A stretch of 64,000 bases of DNA from an uncultured Hungatella sp. (lineage in GTDB: Bacteria; Bacillota; Clostridia; Lachnospirales; Lachnospiraceae), in NCBI GenBank assembly GCA_910585435.1, contig CAJUEJ010000001.1, positions 283,575-347,574 on the forward strand, in the 5' to 3' direction. Below the pieces are notes generated by a model. That model worked only from the letters and a program-made list of their open reading frames with translations, did not search any database and had not been told where the DNA came from. Position 1 is the first letter of the stretch. The number at the start of each line of letters is the position of its first letter. Of this stretch, positions 8,366 through 16,290 are shown piece by piece. Both the position numbers and the translations under genes were made by a program.

Positions 8366-8893
8366 GTGGCTAGCGTTGGCAGACCTCCAAAGTATAAAAG
8401 CAAGGAGGAAATTCAAGAGAAAATTGAACAATATTTCCAAGATTGCAAAGGGGAAATATTGAAAGATGATGAAGGAAATACAGTTTTTAATAAATTTGGA
8501 AATCCTATCATTGTTGGAGAAAAACCCTTGACTGTGACTGGACTTGCGCTTGCTTTGGGGTTTGCCAGTAGACAAGCACTACTAAACTATCAAGGGAAGA
8601 AAGAATTTAATGACACTATAACGCGCGCGAAGAGCGTTGTTGAGAAATATGCAGAAGAAAGACTTTTTGACCGTGACGGTTCAAGCGGAGCGCAGTTCAG
8701 CCTAAGGAACAACTTCAAGGGATGGAATATCGATAACGAGCAGAAACTTGAAATCGAACTCCTGAAGCTGGAAAGCCAGGTCAAGGACAGCCAGCCGGAG
8801 GAAGAAGCAGAGGACAACTTCATGGACGCTCTGAACGGAACGGCAACGGAAGTGTGGGAGGAAAGTGAGGTAGAGGAAGATGACAGAGAATGA
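8366..8893 (+). CDS. terS: Terminase small subunit
   Basis: A 175-aa DNA-recognition subunit of the packaging motor. The N-terminus (GRPPKYKSKEEIQEKIEQYF), then TVTGLALALGFASRQALLNY (a helix-turn-helix-like element), and the C-terminal acidic tail are typical of gp3-like small terminases of Gram-positive siphophages. GTG 8366 is used with GAGGTGAG upstream. The large subunit follows after one inserted accessory gene. Confidence 0.8.
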   Translation: MASVGRPPKYKSKEEIQEKIEQYFQDCKGEILKDDEGNTVFNKFGNPIIVGEKPLTVTGLALALGFASRQALLNYQGKKEFNDTITRAKSVVEKYAEERLFDRDGSSGAQFSLRNNFKGWNIDNEQKLEIELLKLESQVKDSQPEEEAEDNFMDALNGTATEVWEESEVEEDDRE

Positions 8894-9305
8894 AGCGATT
8901 AAAAAAGTAAAAGAATTTGGATTATACCATGCGATAGGAGATTTGCCTAATTCTGCACTTACTGTAAAGGCGTTTAAAATGGCAGTAGCGGCACTCGAAG
9001 AAATCCAGAAGTACCGAGCAATCGGCACAGTCGAGGAAGTTAAACGTATGCAAAGATATTCTGCTCTTGCAAAGAAACACAGCACAATCGGACAAGTAAT
9101 TGATTCTTGTGCAGAGTATGAAGCTATTGGCACAGTCGAGGAATGTCGAGAGGCAAGGGAAAGGCAGATACCAAAGAAACTAATCCATGGCGGACTATAT
9201 GCTTGCCCTAACTGCCACGCAATTATGTTGCAAGGTGCTTTTGAAGCAAAGGGTAAATGCTGTAAGGAATGTGGGCAGGTATTGGATTGGAGCGAAACAG
9301 TTTGA
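8880..9305 (+). CDS. Zinc-ribbon accessory protein between terminase genes
   Basis: A 141-aa protein with two similar segments (EEIQKYRAIGTVEEVKRM and CAEYEAIGTVEECREARE), then a C-terminal zinc ribbon with CPNC and CKECG pairs. This architecture is common in Clostridia mobile elements, with unknown function. It overlaps terS by 14 bases and the large terminase start by 4, so it is embedded in the packaging operon without interrupting translation. Confidence 0.65.
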   Translation: MTENEAIKKVKEFGLYHAIGDLPNSALTVKAFKMAVAALEEIQKYRAIGTVEEVKRMQRYSALAKKHSTIGQVIDSCAEYEAIGTVEECREARERQIPKKLIHGGLYACPNCHAIMLQGAFEAKGKCCKECGQVLDWSETV

Positions 9306-10624
9306 GCGACATCAACACCCGAATAGAAAACATCCGCAAAGGCATAGCAAAACGCGCCGCCGCCATGAAAGCAAAGGTGCAGAAGCAAGGTTTCCGGTTC
9401 AAGCCATTTTCCACCAAGCAAAAGAAAGTCCTAACCTGGTGGTGTCCCGCAAGCCCGGTAAAGGACATGGACGGAATCATAGCAGATGGGGCAATCCGAA
9501 GCGGAAAGACACTCTCAATGTCGCTGTCCTATGTTCTATGGGCAATGAACAGTTTCAATCAGCAGAATTTCGGTATGGCCGGTAAGACAATCGGCTCATT
9601 CCGGCGGAACGTCCTCTTTTGTCTGAAACTGATGCTTAAAAGCCGGAAATACACTGTAATAGACAAACGCTCTGACAATCTCCTGATAGTATCAAAAGGA
9701 GATGTGACAAATTACTTTTATCTGTTTGGTGGGAAGGATGAACGGTCACAGGATTTGGTGCAAGGTATCACATGCGCCGGCTTCTTCTTTGATGAAGTAG
9801 CCCTCATGCCGGAATCATTCGTCAATCAGGCGACCGGGCGATTATCTGTTGATGGCTCTAAAATGTGGTTCAACTGTAACCCGGATAGCCCCCGGCACTG
9901 GTTCAAGGTCAACTGGATTGATAAGGCAGAGGAAAAGCGGCTTGTATATCTGCATTTCACTATGGACGATAATCTTTCCCTATCAGAGCGCATAAAAGCA
10001 CGATACCGGGGAATGTATGTGGGAGTATTCTTTAAGCGGTATATCCTTGGGCTGTGGTGCGTGGCAGAGGGGCTTGTCTACTCCATGTTTGACGAGGACA
10101 AGCACGTCAAAGACAAGCACATGACCGGGGGAAAAGAATGGGTTGTGTCTGTGGACTATGGAACTGTAAACCCATTTGCTGCCGGATTGTGGGCGTTTGA
10201 TGGAAAACGGGCGCAAAAGGAATCTGAATACTACTACGACAGCAAAGAAACGGGAATCCGGCGGGATGATGAAACGCATTATCAGGAGATATGCAAGCTG
10301 ATAGGAAATAAAAAGGTATCATTCATTATCGTTGACCCGTCCGCAGCTTCGTTTATTGAAACAATCAAAAAGCATAGTAAGTACATTGCCAAGGGTGCAG
10401 AAAATGACGTATTGGACGGAATACGTGTGCAGACCACATTCCTAAACAGAGGGATAATCAGCTATCATGAGGATTGCGAAGCGACCATAAATGAGTATGG
10501 GCTGTATTCGTGGGATATGGAAAGCCCGGAGGACGCTGTTATAAAGGAGTTTGACCACGCTTTAGACAGCGATAGGTATTTTTGCTATACATTCCTGCGG
10601 CGGCGGTTGAGATGGAAATATTAA
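9302..10624 (+). CDS. terL: Terminase large subunit
   Basis: The ATPase/nuclease motor that packages DNA, 440 aa. Walker A is ADGAIRSGKT (residues 61-70), Walker B is GFFFDEVALM (about 160-169), and the RNase H-like nuclease domain starts at VVSVDYGTVNPFA. The C-terminus (DHALDSDRYFCYTFLRRR) is typical of PBSX-type terminases, so the gene is complete. The likely start is TTG 9302, overlapping the TGA of the preceding gene. The frame upstream belongs to that gene's shadow. Confidence 0.92.
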   Translation: MSDINTRIENIRKGIAKRAAAMKAKVQKQGFRFKPFSTKQKKVLTWWCPASPVKDMDGIIADGAIRSGKTLSMSLSYVLWAMNSFNQQNFGMAGKTIGSFRRNVLFCLKLMLKSRKYTVIDKRSDNLLIVSKGDVTNYFYLFGGKDERSQDLVQGITCAGFFFDEVALMPESFVNQATGRLSVDGSKMWFNCNPDSPRHWFKVNWIDKAEEKRLVYLHFTMDDNLSLSERIKARYRGMYVGVFFKRYILGLWCVAEGLVYSMFDEDKHVKDKHMTGGKEWVVSVDYGTVNPFAAGLWAFDGKRAQKESEYYYDSKETGIRRDDETHYQEICKLIGNKKVSFIIVDPSAASFIETIKKHSKYIAKGAENDVLDGIRVQTTFLNRGIISYHEDCEATINEYGLYSWDMESPEDAVIKEFDHALDSDRYFCYTFLRRRLRWKY

Positions 10625-10651
10625 ACAATGTGGTAAGGAGAGGATAGGGAA

Positions 10652-10972
10652 ATGAAAGATTGGAAAAGTTACGCAACATCAAAAAAACGATTAAATCCAC
10701 AAACAGTCAGAATTTGTGACGAGAATATGAAGCCGCATTATGAATTTGGTGGATATGCGCCAGAGTGCGATATGTCCGGGGCATATACAATTGCCCAGAA
10801 TATTATTGCAAAAGTAGCAGACGCGCAAGAATGTGCTTGCATCGAAGCGATAAGGATATGGGCGATAGAAAAGGGATATGATGATGTGATTCTGATGGAC
10901 GAAGCGAAGCTGAAAGAGATTATTCGGATTGGTTCTGCGGAATATGAGAGATTACACGGAGGGAATAAATGA
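10652..10972 (+). CDS. Hypothetical phage protein, 106 aa
   Basis: A mixed helical protein (CACIEAIRIWAIEKGYDDVIL) with no recognised family, preceded by GGAGAGGATAGGGAA. Similar small proteins recur in Clostridia phage accessory regions. Its stop overlaps the next start. Confidence 0.55.
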   Translation: MKDWKSYATSKKRLNPQTVRICDENMKPHYEFGGYAPECDMSGAYTIAQNIIAKVADAQECACIEAIRIWAIEKGYDDVILMDEAKLKEIIRIGSAEYERLHGGNK

Positions 10973-11088
10973 GCATATTGGAGTTTATAATAGGTCTTTT
11001 CGCTCTTGTGTTGATTGGGGCTGTGCGGCATCCGTTTATTTGTTTAATGGCTATTTTATTTTTGATTTATGCAAAGAAAAATAAGTGA
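10969..11088 (+). CDS. 39-aa membrane peptide
   Basis: A short ORF coupled to the previous gene through ATGA. Nearly the whole protein is two hydrophobic segments (FIIGLFALVLIG and FICLMAILFLIY) separated by AVRHP and followed by a basic KKNK tail. It should form a two-helix hairpin in the membrane. Function unknown. Confidence 0.55.
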   Translation: MSILEFIIGLFALVLIGAVRHPFICLMAILFLIYAKKNK

Positions 11089-11097
11089 GGTGATGCA

Positions 11098-11298
11098 ATG
11101 ACGCTATTACAGTACATATCATTCAGCATTGATAATGCTATTGAAATGCTTATGGATAGCAAGACAAGCAAAATGGATGTTGCATTATTCCTGATGGATT
11201 TTAAAAAGATTCTTAATAATCCGGAAAAGGAAATTTTGGACGGAGATTTTAAAGAGCTTGAAATAAGAGGGATTGAGGAAAGGGGATTGATAGAATGA
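11098..11298 (+). CDS. Hypothetical helical protein, 66 aa
   Basis: Preceded by AGGTGATGCA and coupled at its end to the next gene. Acidic and helical throughout (DVALFLMDFKKILNNPEKE). No family recognised. Confidence 0.5.
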   Translation: MTLLQYISFSIDNAIEMLMDSKTSKMDVALFLMDFKKILNNPEKEILDGDFKELEIRGIEERGLIE

Positions 11299-11720
11299 GT
11301 ATGATTTGCGAACAGGTAAAGGAACTTCGGTATAAAGCTGATATTTACAATACCGTTGGAAGCGCGTGGGAACTGAATCGGGCAGAAGCAAAGAGATTAC
11401 AGGCAATGCTTAGACAAGCAGCCGACACCATAGAATCCTTATCCGCAAAGCTGGAAGATATGGAACGGTCAGCTGAGAATTGCGGCAGTGGGTGGATTAA
11501 ATGCAAGGACAGATTGCCGACCAAAAAAGAATGCGGAAATTATAGAGGGCGTTTTATCGTTACTGTTTATACAAATAAACTTACTACATTGTATATGGAG
11601 TATGAGTATGCAATCGTAAGAGGGAAAGAAGTCGGAAGATGGATATGGAATGATAGAGTGAATATTCCGTGGGAAGTTATCGCATGGCAACCTCTCCCAA
11701 AGCCATGCCATGAGCCTTGA
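11295..11720 (+). CDS. DUF551-domain phage protein
   Basis: A 141-aa protein. The first 60 residues form a coiled coil (ADTIESLSAKLEDMERSAEN). The C-terminal 75 residues are a DUF551-type domain, starting WIKCKDRLPTKK and ending VIAWQPLPKP, the Trp-framed pattern typical of the family. DUF551 proteins are abundant in phages and have no known activity. Other DUF551-like genes lie at 24863 and 27281. Confidence 0.7.
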   Translation: MSMICEQVKELRYKADIYNTVGSAWELNRAEAKRLQAMLRQAADTIESLSAKLEDMERSAENCGSGWIKCKDRLPTKKECGNYRGRFIVTVYTNKLTTLYMEYEYAIVRGKEVGRWIWNDRVNIPWEVIAWQPLPKPCHEP

Positions 11721-11731
11721 TGGAGGACAAT

Positions 11732-11938
11732 ATGGAGAGTGTTTTTGTGATTGGCAGTAAAAATTATAAAGAGTTTATTGATACGAGAACAAAATGCGAA
11801 AAATGTCGTGAGCAGTATAAAGCACCTTATGAATTTTGTTGCGTGTATGATTGCGGGAACCATGAAGAATGCAAAAATTGTCAATGCGATATGTATAGAG
11901 AACTTGGGGGAGTTGCTGGATTTGGAGCATATATATGA
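11732..11938 (+). CDS. 68-aa cysteine-rich protein
   Basis: Contains CEKCREQYK, FCCVYDCG and CKNCQCDMY clusters, consistent with two small zinc knuckles. ATG 11732 follows GGAGG at a 5-base spacing. Upstream in-frame TTG or ATG codons at 11717 and 11720 are possible alternatives. Function unknown. Confidence 0.55.
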   Translation: MESVFVIGSKNYKEFIDTRTKCEKCREQYKAPYEFCCVYDCGNHEECKNCQCDMYRELGGVAGFGAYI

Positions 11939-11988
11939 GCCTTAACAAATCCATCACCCACGGCAAAGAACACCGCAAGCCATATTAG
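11935..11988 (+). pseudogene. Truncated 5' end of a KEHRKPY-type small gene
   Basis: ATGA overlaps the previous stop and the ORF encodes 17 residues ending KEHRKPY followed by a stop. This matches the beginning of a widespread roughly 45-aa Cys-rich Clostridia family that normally continues with a CRNHGSC-type segment. Here the rest is missing, so it reads as a truncated remnant. Confidence 0.5.
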
Positions 11989-12024
11989 CACGTATAATAG
12001 CGACAAATTGGAGGGATAAAGAAC

Positions 12025-12183
12025 ATGAATCAGGAGCCAAGGCGTATCAAAAGAACATGTTTTATTTGTAAAGAAAATGCTGTTTGGATAAGGCAGGTAT
12101 ACAATCCACATATTTCCGATTGGGAAGATTGCGCAGCGCCGATTTGCGAGGAATGTAAAAGAAAGATGGAAAGTGAATCCTAA
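12025..12183 (+). CDS. 52-aa four-cysteine zinc-finger-like protein
   Basis: ATG 12025 is preceded by GGAGGGATAAAG. The protein has CFICK and a later CEEC pair in a basic context (RRIKRT, KRKM), which would make one treble-clef-like zinc site. Likely nucleic-acid binding, not proven. Confidence 0.55.
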   Translation: MNQEPRRIKRTCFICKENAVWIRQVYNPHISDWEDCAAPICEECKRKMESES

Positions 12184-12242
12184 TAAGGAGAACTGCGGCA
12201 GGTGCAGGAGTTGGAAGAATATAACGGTTAGGAGATGGGAAG

Positions 12243-12662
12243 ATGCGAAACTTATCAGAACTTATAGATAAATTTGATAATGAGAAAATCAAAGGCATAA
12301 CCAGTTCTGAACAGATGCAGATTTTTAATGCTTTGAAAGATTTGGAAATGTATCAGAAAGTTGGCACAATTGCCGAATTTATGACGCTAAAGAATCCGGC
12401 GAAAACGGATGAAACTATATTCCCGATATATGTTTGCGCCACCGAGCAATCAACTACTGCAAAACTGAAATTAGAGGGAATAGGAAGTACTGGAATTTCT
12501 GTGGCAATTTTGTATGATATTCCAATAGAATTAAAGCCGTTTCCGATGTTTACAAAGGTTAGAATACATGGAAAAGAATTAGAGTTTTATCTTGGAAGAG
12601 ATAATACTTTGATACAAAAAGATTGCAAACCTTATGATTTTTGGTTTGGTAAGGGTGATTAA
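12243..12662 (+). CDS. Hypothetical phage protein, 139 aa
   Basis: A helical N-terminus of 50 residues is followed by a beta-rich C-terminus that includes YVCATEQSTTAKLKLEG and VRIHGKELEFYLGRD. It sits directly upstream of the portal gene with no gap. No family recognised, and the position suggests an accessory insertion between terminase and portal. Confidence 0.5.
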   Translation: MRNLSELIDKFDNEKIKGITSSEQMQIFNALKDLEMYQKVGTIAEFMTLKNPAKTDETIFPIYVCATEQSTTAKLKLEGIGSTGISVAILYDIPIELKPFPMFTKVRIHGKELEFYLGRDNTLIQKDCKPYDFWFGKGD

Positions 12663-14132
12663 ATGGGACTGATAACATGGATAAAGGAGAAATTCAAAAT
12701 GCTGTTTAAAACGGACGCTGAAAAGGCTTTCGGTGTGGAAACGTACCTGTCGCCGGAAATGGACGCTGCTATTAAGCTGTGGGGGCAGTTGGAAAGTGGA
12801 AAGCCGCCGTGGGTAGAGGGCGATACCCGAACAATACGCTTTTCCAACACCGTAGCACGGGAACTGGCTAAACTGATTACACAGAATATTGACATTAAGG
12901 TGCAGTCAAAATATGGAACCGGGGAAACTGCCAAGAGAATCCAGAAAGCGATTGATGATTATTTCCTGAAAAATGCACAGAAGATTATGCAGGATGTGAT
13001 TATGTTGGGCGGCTCTATGGCGAAATGGAACGGAAAAGGCATGGACTACATACCGCCGGATCGGTTTCTTGTGACTGAATTTGACAGCAATGGGGAAGTG
13101 ACCGGGGCGATATTTTTCTCATACTACCAGAAAGAAAAGAAATTCTACACACGGGCAGAATGGCACAGGTTCGAGGACGGCGAACGCCGGGACGAAGCCG
13201 GGGAGAGCGTGTCTGTCAGAGTGTACAGAGTTTCCAATAAAGCGTTTGTTTCTGATAACCAGGACGAAATCGGCAGACCAACAGACCTAAAAAACACCAA
13301 ATGGGCGGACATTGTTCCAGAGTTTACAGCAGAAAACCTTGAAAAACCTTTATTCGTGTACATAAAAAACCCATACAGCAACACCATAGACCCGGACAGC
13401 CCATTAGGGGTATCGTGCTTTTCGGAGTGTATAGAGGAATTGCGCTGGCTTGATATTGCAATGTCCACCATGGGGGTGGAAACAGAGGACTCCGAACCGA
13501 AAATGATTGTCGGCCAGTCCGCTATACAGTATGCACAAAATAACGGAATTGAACTTCCACGAATGGTTCTCAAGACTGGACTGGACGATATGACAGACAA
13601 GCCATTTGAACAGTGGCAGCCAACACTACAAGTTGCAAGCCGGACAGACGGAATAAACTTCCTGCTTTCTATCATTTCTTACAAGACCGGGTTTGACCCA
13701 GGATATTTTGTCTTTAACGGCCAGACAATATCCGTTGCCACTGCTACCCAGGTAGAAGCCACGGAGCGGCGAACCATTAATACCGTTGGGGATTACCGTG
13801 ACATTCTATCATGCCCTGACAGCAACGGAGACGGGCGTATAGGGGCGATTCATGACATAGCCTATATAATGGACGCTATGGCTGTTATCAACGGGGAATC
13901 GGCTCCTAGTGAGTTTGGGAACTATGAAATATATGCTGACTTTGCAGACCTCACGAGAAATGCGGAGGAAGATAGGTCAAGGGCATTGCTGCTGACGGAC
14001 AAGGGATTTTATCCTAAGTGGTACTATCTGGTGCATAATGAAGGGTTCACGGAGGAAGCGGCGCGGGCTATTGTGGCAGAAGCCAAGAGCGAGAATGAGC
14101 CGCAGGAAAGTGGATTATTTGGAGAGGAGTAG
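12663..14132 (+). CDS. Portal protein (SPP1 gp6-like)
   Basis: A 489-aa protein that would form the dodecameric portal ring at the capsid vertex. Length, position after terL and before minor capsid genes, and features such as TRTIRFSNTVARELAKLI near the N-terminus, YIPPDRFLVTEFDSNG, and the acidic C-terminal helices fit Gram-positive siphophage portals. Low-GC accessory genes surround it, whereas its own codon use resembles terL and the capsid gene. Confidence 0.85.
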   Translation: MGLITWIKEKFKMLFKTDAEKAFGVETYLSPEMDAAIKLWGQLESGKPPWVEGDTRTIRFSNTVARELAKLITQNIDIKVQSKYGTGETAKRIQKAIDDYFLKNAQKIMQDVIMLGGSMAKWNGKGMDYIPPDRFLVTEFDSNGEVTGAIFFSYYQKEKKFYTRAEWHRFEDGERRDEAGESVSVRVYRVSNKAFVSDNQDEIGRPTDLKNTKWADIVPEFTAENLEKPLFVYIKNPYSNTIDPDSPLGVSCFSECIEELRWLDIAMSTMGVETEDSEPKMIVGQSAIQYAQNNGIELPRMVLKTGLDDMTDKPFEQWQPTLQVASRTDGINFLLSIISYKTGFDPGYFVFNGQTISVATATQVEATERRTINTVGDYRDILSCPDSNGDGRIGAIHDIAYIMDAMAVINGESAPSEFGNYEIYADFADLTRNAEEDRSRALLLTDKGFYPKWYYLVHNEGFTEEAARAIVAEAKSENEPQESGLFGEE

Positions 14133-14136
14133 AAAA

Positions 14137-14451
14137 ATGGATAAAAATGATGTTGTTGAATTATTTGAAACGGTATTAACCGCTCTTGCGTGTCCGTTTG
14201 CACTTCCTATCATTGCAAATAGAGATATAAAGATGGACATTCCAAAGGTGAATTTAAAGAAAGAAGAACCACCTATGATTCCGTTAAAAATTCCTAAATA
14301 TGAACCGTTAGAATTAGATAAACCTCTACTTCCTGTTTCGGCAATCGGATTGGATAGTAAAATTGATAATTCAACCATCACGTATTTGCGGCTGAATGAA
14401 AAACATGAGGTTGACGGAATTTTAGAGGTTACAGAAAACGTGATTTTATGA
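14137..14451 (+). CDS. Hypothetical protein, 104 aa, Pro-rich centre
   Basis: A short helical N-terminus is followed by a Pro/Lys-rich stretch (PPMIPLKIPKYEPLELDKP) and a beta-like end. ATG 14137 has GGAGAGGAGTAG upstream. It overlaps the next start region. No family recognised. Confidence 0.5.
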   Translation: MDKNDVVELFETVLTALACPFALPIIANRDIKMDIPKVNLKKEEPPMIPLKIPKYEPLELDKPLLPVSAIGLDSKIDNSTITYLRLNEKHEVDGILEVTENVIL

Positions 14452-14732
14452 GCCGAAAGAGGGGTTATTTGGGGAGGAATAGAAAAATGACATTACAAGA
14501 ATTTGCTGATAAATTAGTGGAAGCATGGGGCGGCATTTCTGAAAGGATGGAAGAACTGGCAGAAGCATTACGAAAGGCATTTGATGAAGTCAATAGGAAA
14601 ATAGAGGAACACAAGCGGCTGCTGCGCCGACCGCCGAAATGGTACATAAAAGCAAATACTCTCGCTATTCTTGTGAGTAAAAGCAAGCTGTATCATTGCC
14701 GGAATAATTGTTAGAAAGCGTGATTTTATGAG
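14434..14732 (+). repeat. 19-bp near-perfect direct repeat pair around a small gene
   Basis: GAAAACGTGATTTTATGAG at 14434-14452 recurs as GAAAGCGTGATTTTATGAG at 14714-14732. Both contain the ATG of the gene that follows. The leaders upstream of 14137 and 14487 (TTATTTGG, GAGGA, TAGAAAAATG) are also near copies. The segment 14453-14713 thus looks inserted with duplication of a start region. Confidence 0.85.
14487..14714 (+). CDS. 75-aa helical accessory protein
   Basis: Begins MTLQEFADKLVEAWGGISER, forms one long amphipathic helix (EELAEALRKAFDEVNRKIEE), then has a basic RRPPKWYIK motif. ATG 14487 lies after GGGGAGGAATAG. The gene lies inside a 280-bp segment bounded by 19-bp direct repeats. 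Similar short proteins with an RPPKWYIK-like C-terminus occur in Clostridia phages. Function unknown. Confidence 0.55.
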   Translation: MTLQEFADKLVEAWGGISERMEELAEALRKAFDEVNRKIEEHKRLLRRPPKWYIKANTLAILVSKSKLYHCRNNC

Positions 14733-15183
14733 GATTAGACAGCACATAGGGAATGTTGACATTGATATAAGTGATGCAAGATTAAAAAAAAATTTGCGTG
14801 AAGCACAGATTGCCTTAAACGAGCAAATTGCCGCAGATTGTGACCCATATATACCATTCAGACAAGGAGCATTGGCAGGAAGTGTTCATTATCCACAAGG
14901 GATTGCGGGCGGTGAAATTGCATGGGGCGGAACTGCCTATGATGTTCCGTATGGTCATTACGTCTATCGAGCAGAGATATATGGGCCCAATATTCCAATA
15001 TATGATGAAGAGGGACATTTAACTGGATACTGGTCACCGCCAAAAAAACACCCAACAGGTCGGGAAATGGAATTTTCAAAAGAGCATCACCCACAAGCAA
15101 CAAAAGAATTTTTCGAAGCCGCTAAAAAAGACCACAAGGACGAGTGGATAAAGAAAGTAAAGGAAATAGCGGGACAAGATTAA
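14728..15183 (+). CDS. Phage minor capsid / head-tail joining protein
   Basis: A 151-aa protein with the pattern of small virion joining proteins: an N-terminal helix (KKNLREAQIALNEQ), PFRQGALAGSVHY, and later IAWGGTAYDVPYGHYVYR. This is the typical GAL-S then W-x-YA-x-Y layout of minor capsid or HK97 gp10-like families. It likely acts at the neck. Its position after the portal and accessory genes is consistent. ATG 14728 lies within the duplicated start region. Confidence 0.65.
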   Translation: MRIRQHIGNVDIDISDARLKKNLREAQIALNEQIAADCDPYIPFRQGALAGSVHYPQGIAGGEIAWGGTAYDVPYGHYVYRAEIYGPNIPIYDEEGHLTGYWSPPKKHPTGREMEFSKEHHPQATKEFFEAAKKDHKDEWIKKVKEIAGQD

Positions 15184-15184
15184 C

Positions 15185-15218
15185 TTGGTACAAATCCCAA
15201 TGCAATCTATTTTATAAT
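15185..15218 (+). promoter_or_regulatory. TTGGTACAA-type promoter 2 with 5' hairpin leader
   Basis: TTGGTACAA (15185-15193), a 19-bp spacer and TATAAT (15213-15218). The predicted start near 15225 is exactly the first base of a stem GTGAGGA (15225-15231) / TCCTCAC (15270-15276). The transcript leads into the HNH gene at 15315. Confidence 0.75.
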
Positions 15219-15314
15219 TATATTGTGAGGATAGCTTGGCCGAGCGAAAGCGGAAAATCCCTATCCGTTTCCTCACATTACAAAGTAGGGAGATTGCAGA
15301 AAGGGAGTGCGATT

Positions 15315-16001
15315 ATGAGCAAAAGAATAGATATGACCGGTCTGAAATATGGGAGATTAACAGTCATAGAACTTGACCGGATAGAGAATAACCACACATT
15401 TTGGAAATGTCGTTGCGAATGCGGAAATATTGCTATAATTGATGGGGCAAAATTGCGAAACGGTCATACAAAAAGTTGTGGTTGTTTTAAGTTGGAAAAT
15501 ATACGCAGACAGAGAAAACATAATGAATATGAAATTGTTGACGGCTGTGTAAAAGTTAAATTGAGCGATACAGAGTATATGCTTTGTGATATTGAGGACT
15601 GGGAGAAATTAAAGAAACATCATTGGTATGTTAATTCTGTTGGATATGCCGCAGGTGGCACAAGTAGAAATGGAGTATTTCTTTTTCACAAAAAGGTTAC
15701 AAATACCACAAGTGAAATCATAGACCATATCAACATGAATAAGTTGGATAACAGAAAATGTAATCTTCGTATAGCTGACAAGAAAATCAATTCCATAAAC
15801 AGAGGATTGCAGTCAAATAATAAGACTGGGTACAAAGGCGTTTACCATGATAGGCGGTATGGCACATGGAACGCAAGAGTTACCGTCAATAGAAAAACCA
15901 TTCATTTAGGCACGTTTTCCACAAAGGAAGAGGCTATTGCGGCAAGGAAAGCAGGAGAAGAAAAGTATTATCTCCCACAGCTTGAATCCGTGAATGGATA
16001 G
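15315..16001 (+). CDS. HNH homing endonuclease with AP2 DNA-binding domain
   Basis: A 228-aa predicted site-specific endonuclease. The N-terminus (CRCECG to KSCGC) is a zinc finger typical of phage HNH proteins. The HNH core lies at about residues 135-165, with DHINMNKLDNRKCNLR. An AP2-like domain follows (GYKGVYHDRRYGTWNARV, then HLGTFSTKEEAIAARK). It stands alone between minor capsid genes and has its own promoter, as free-standing homing genes often do. No split target gene is visible. Confidence 0.85.
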   Translation: MSKRIDMTGLKYGRLTVIELDRIENNHTFWKCRCECGNIAIIDGAKLRNGHTKSCGCFKLENIRRQRKHNEYEIVDGCVKVKLSDTEYMLCDIEDWEKLKKHHWYVNSVGYAAGGTSRNGVFLFHKKVTNTTSEIIDHINMNKLDNRKCNLRIADKKINSINRGLQSNNKTGYKGVYHDRRYGTWNARVTVNRKTIHLGTFSTKEEAIAARKAGEEKYYLPQLESVNG

Positions 16002-16038
16002 ATTTAGTCAAGAGGACAGCAGGAAAGGAGTAGGAAAT

Positions 16039-16290
16039 ATGAGTAAAATTAAAGGGAACTATACAATCGGAAATAAAGACGATTTGACATCAGCGGTTCA
16101 TGGACTGGACATTTTTACAAAGAATTGGTGCATGAACTGTGCGGAAACAAACAAAACAAATGACCTTGTATTTAGGTGCAAACAGTGCGAGTTTTCAACA
16201 GAAACAGGCGGTTGCTTAGTAAAAACCTTTGCAAATAATCACGAGCATAATTATTCAATGGATAATTTCGGTTCAATGGGTACGCTCTAA
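16039..16290 (+). CDS. 83-aa Cys-rich phage protein
   Basis: Carries WCMNC and CKQCEF pairs plus a further Cys and several His near the C-terminus, consistent with zinc binding. ATG 16039 follows GGAGTAGGAAAT. It overlaps the next start by one base. Function unknown. Confidence 0.55.
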   Translation: MSKIKGNYTIGNKDDLTSAVHGLDIFTKNWCMNCAETNKTNDLVFRCKQCEFSTETGGCLVKTFANNHEHNYSMDNFGSMGTL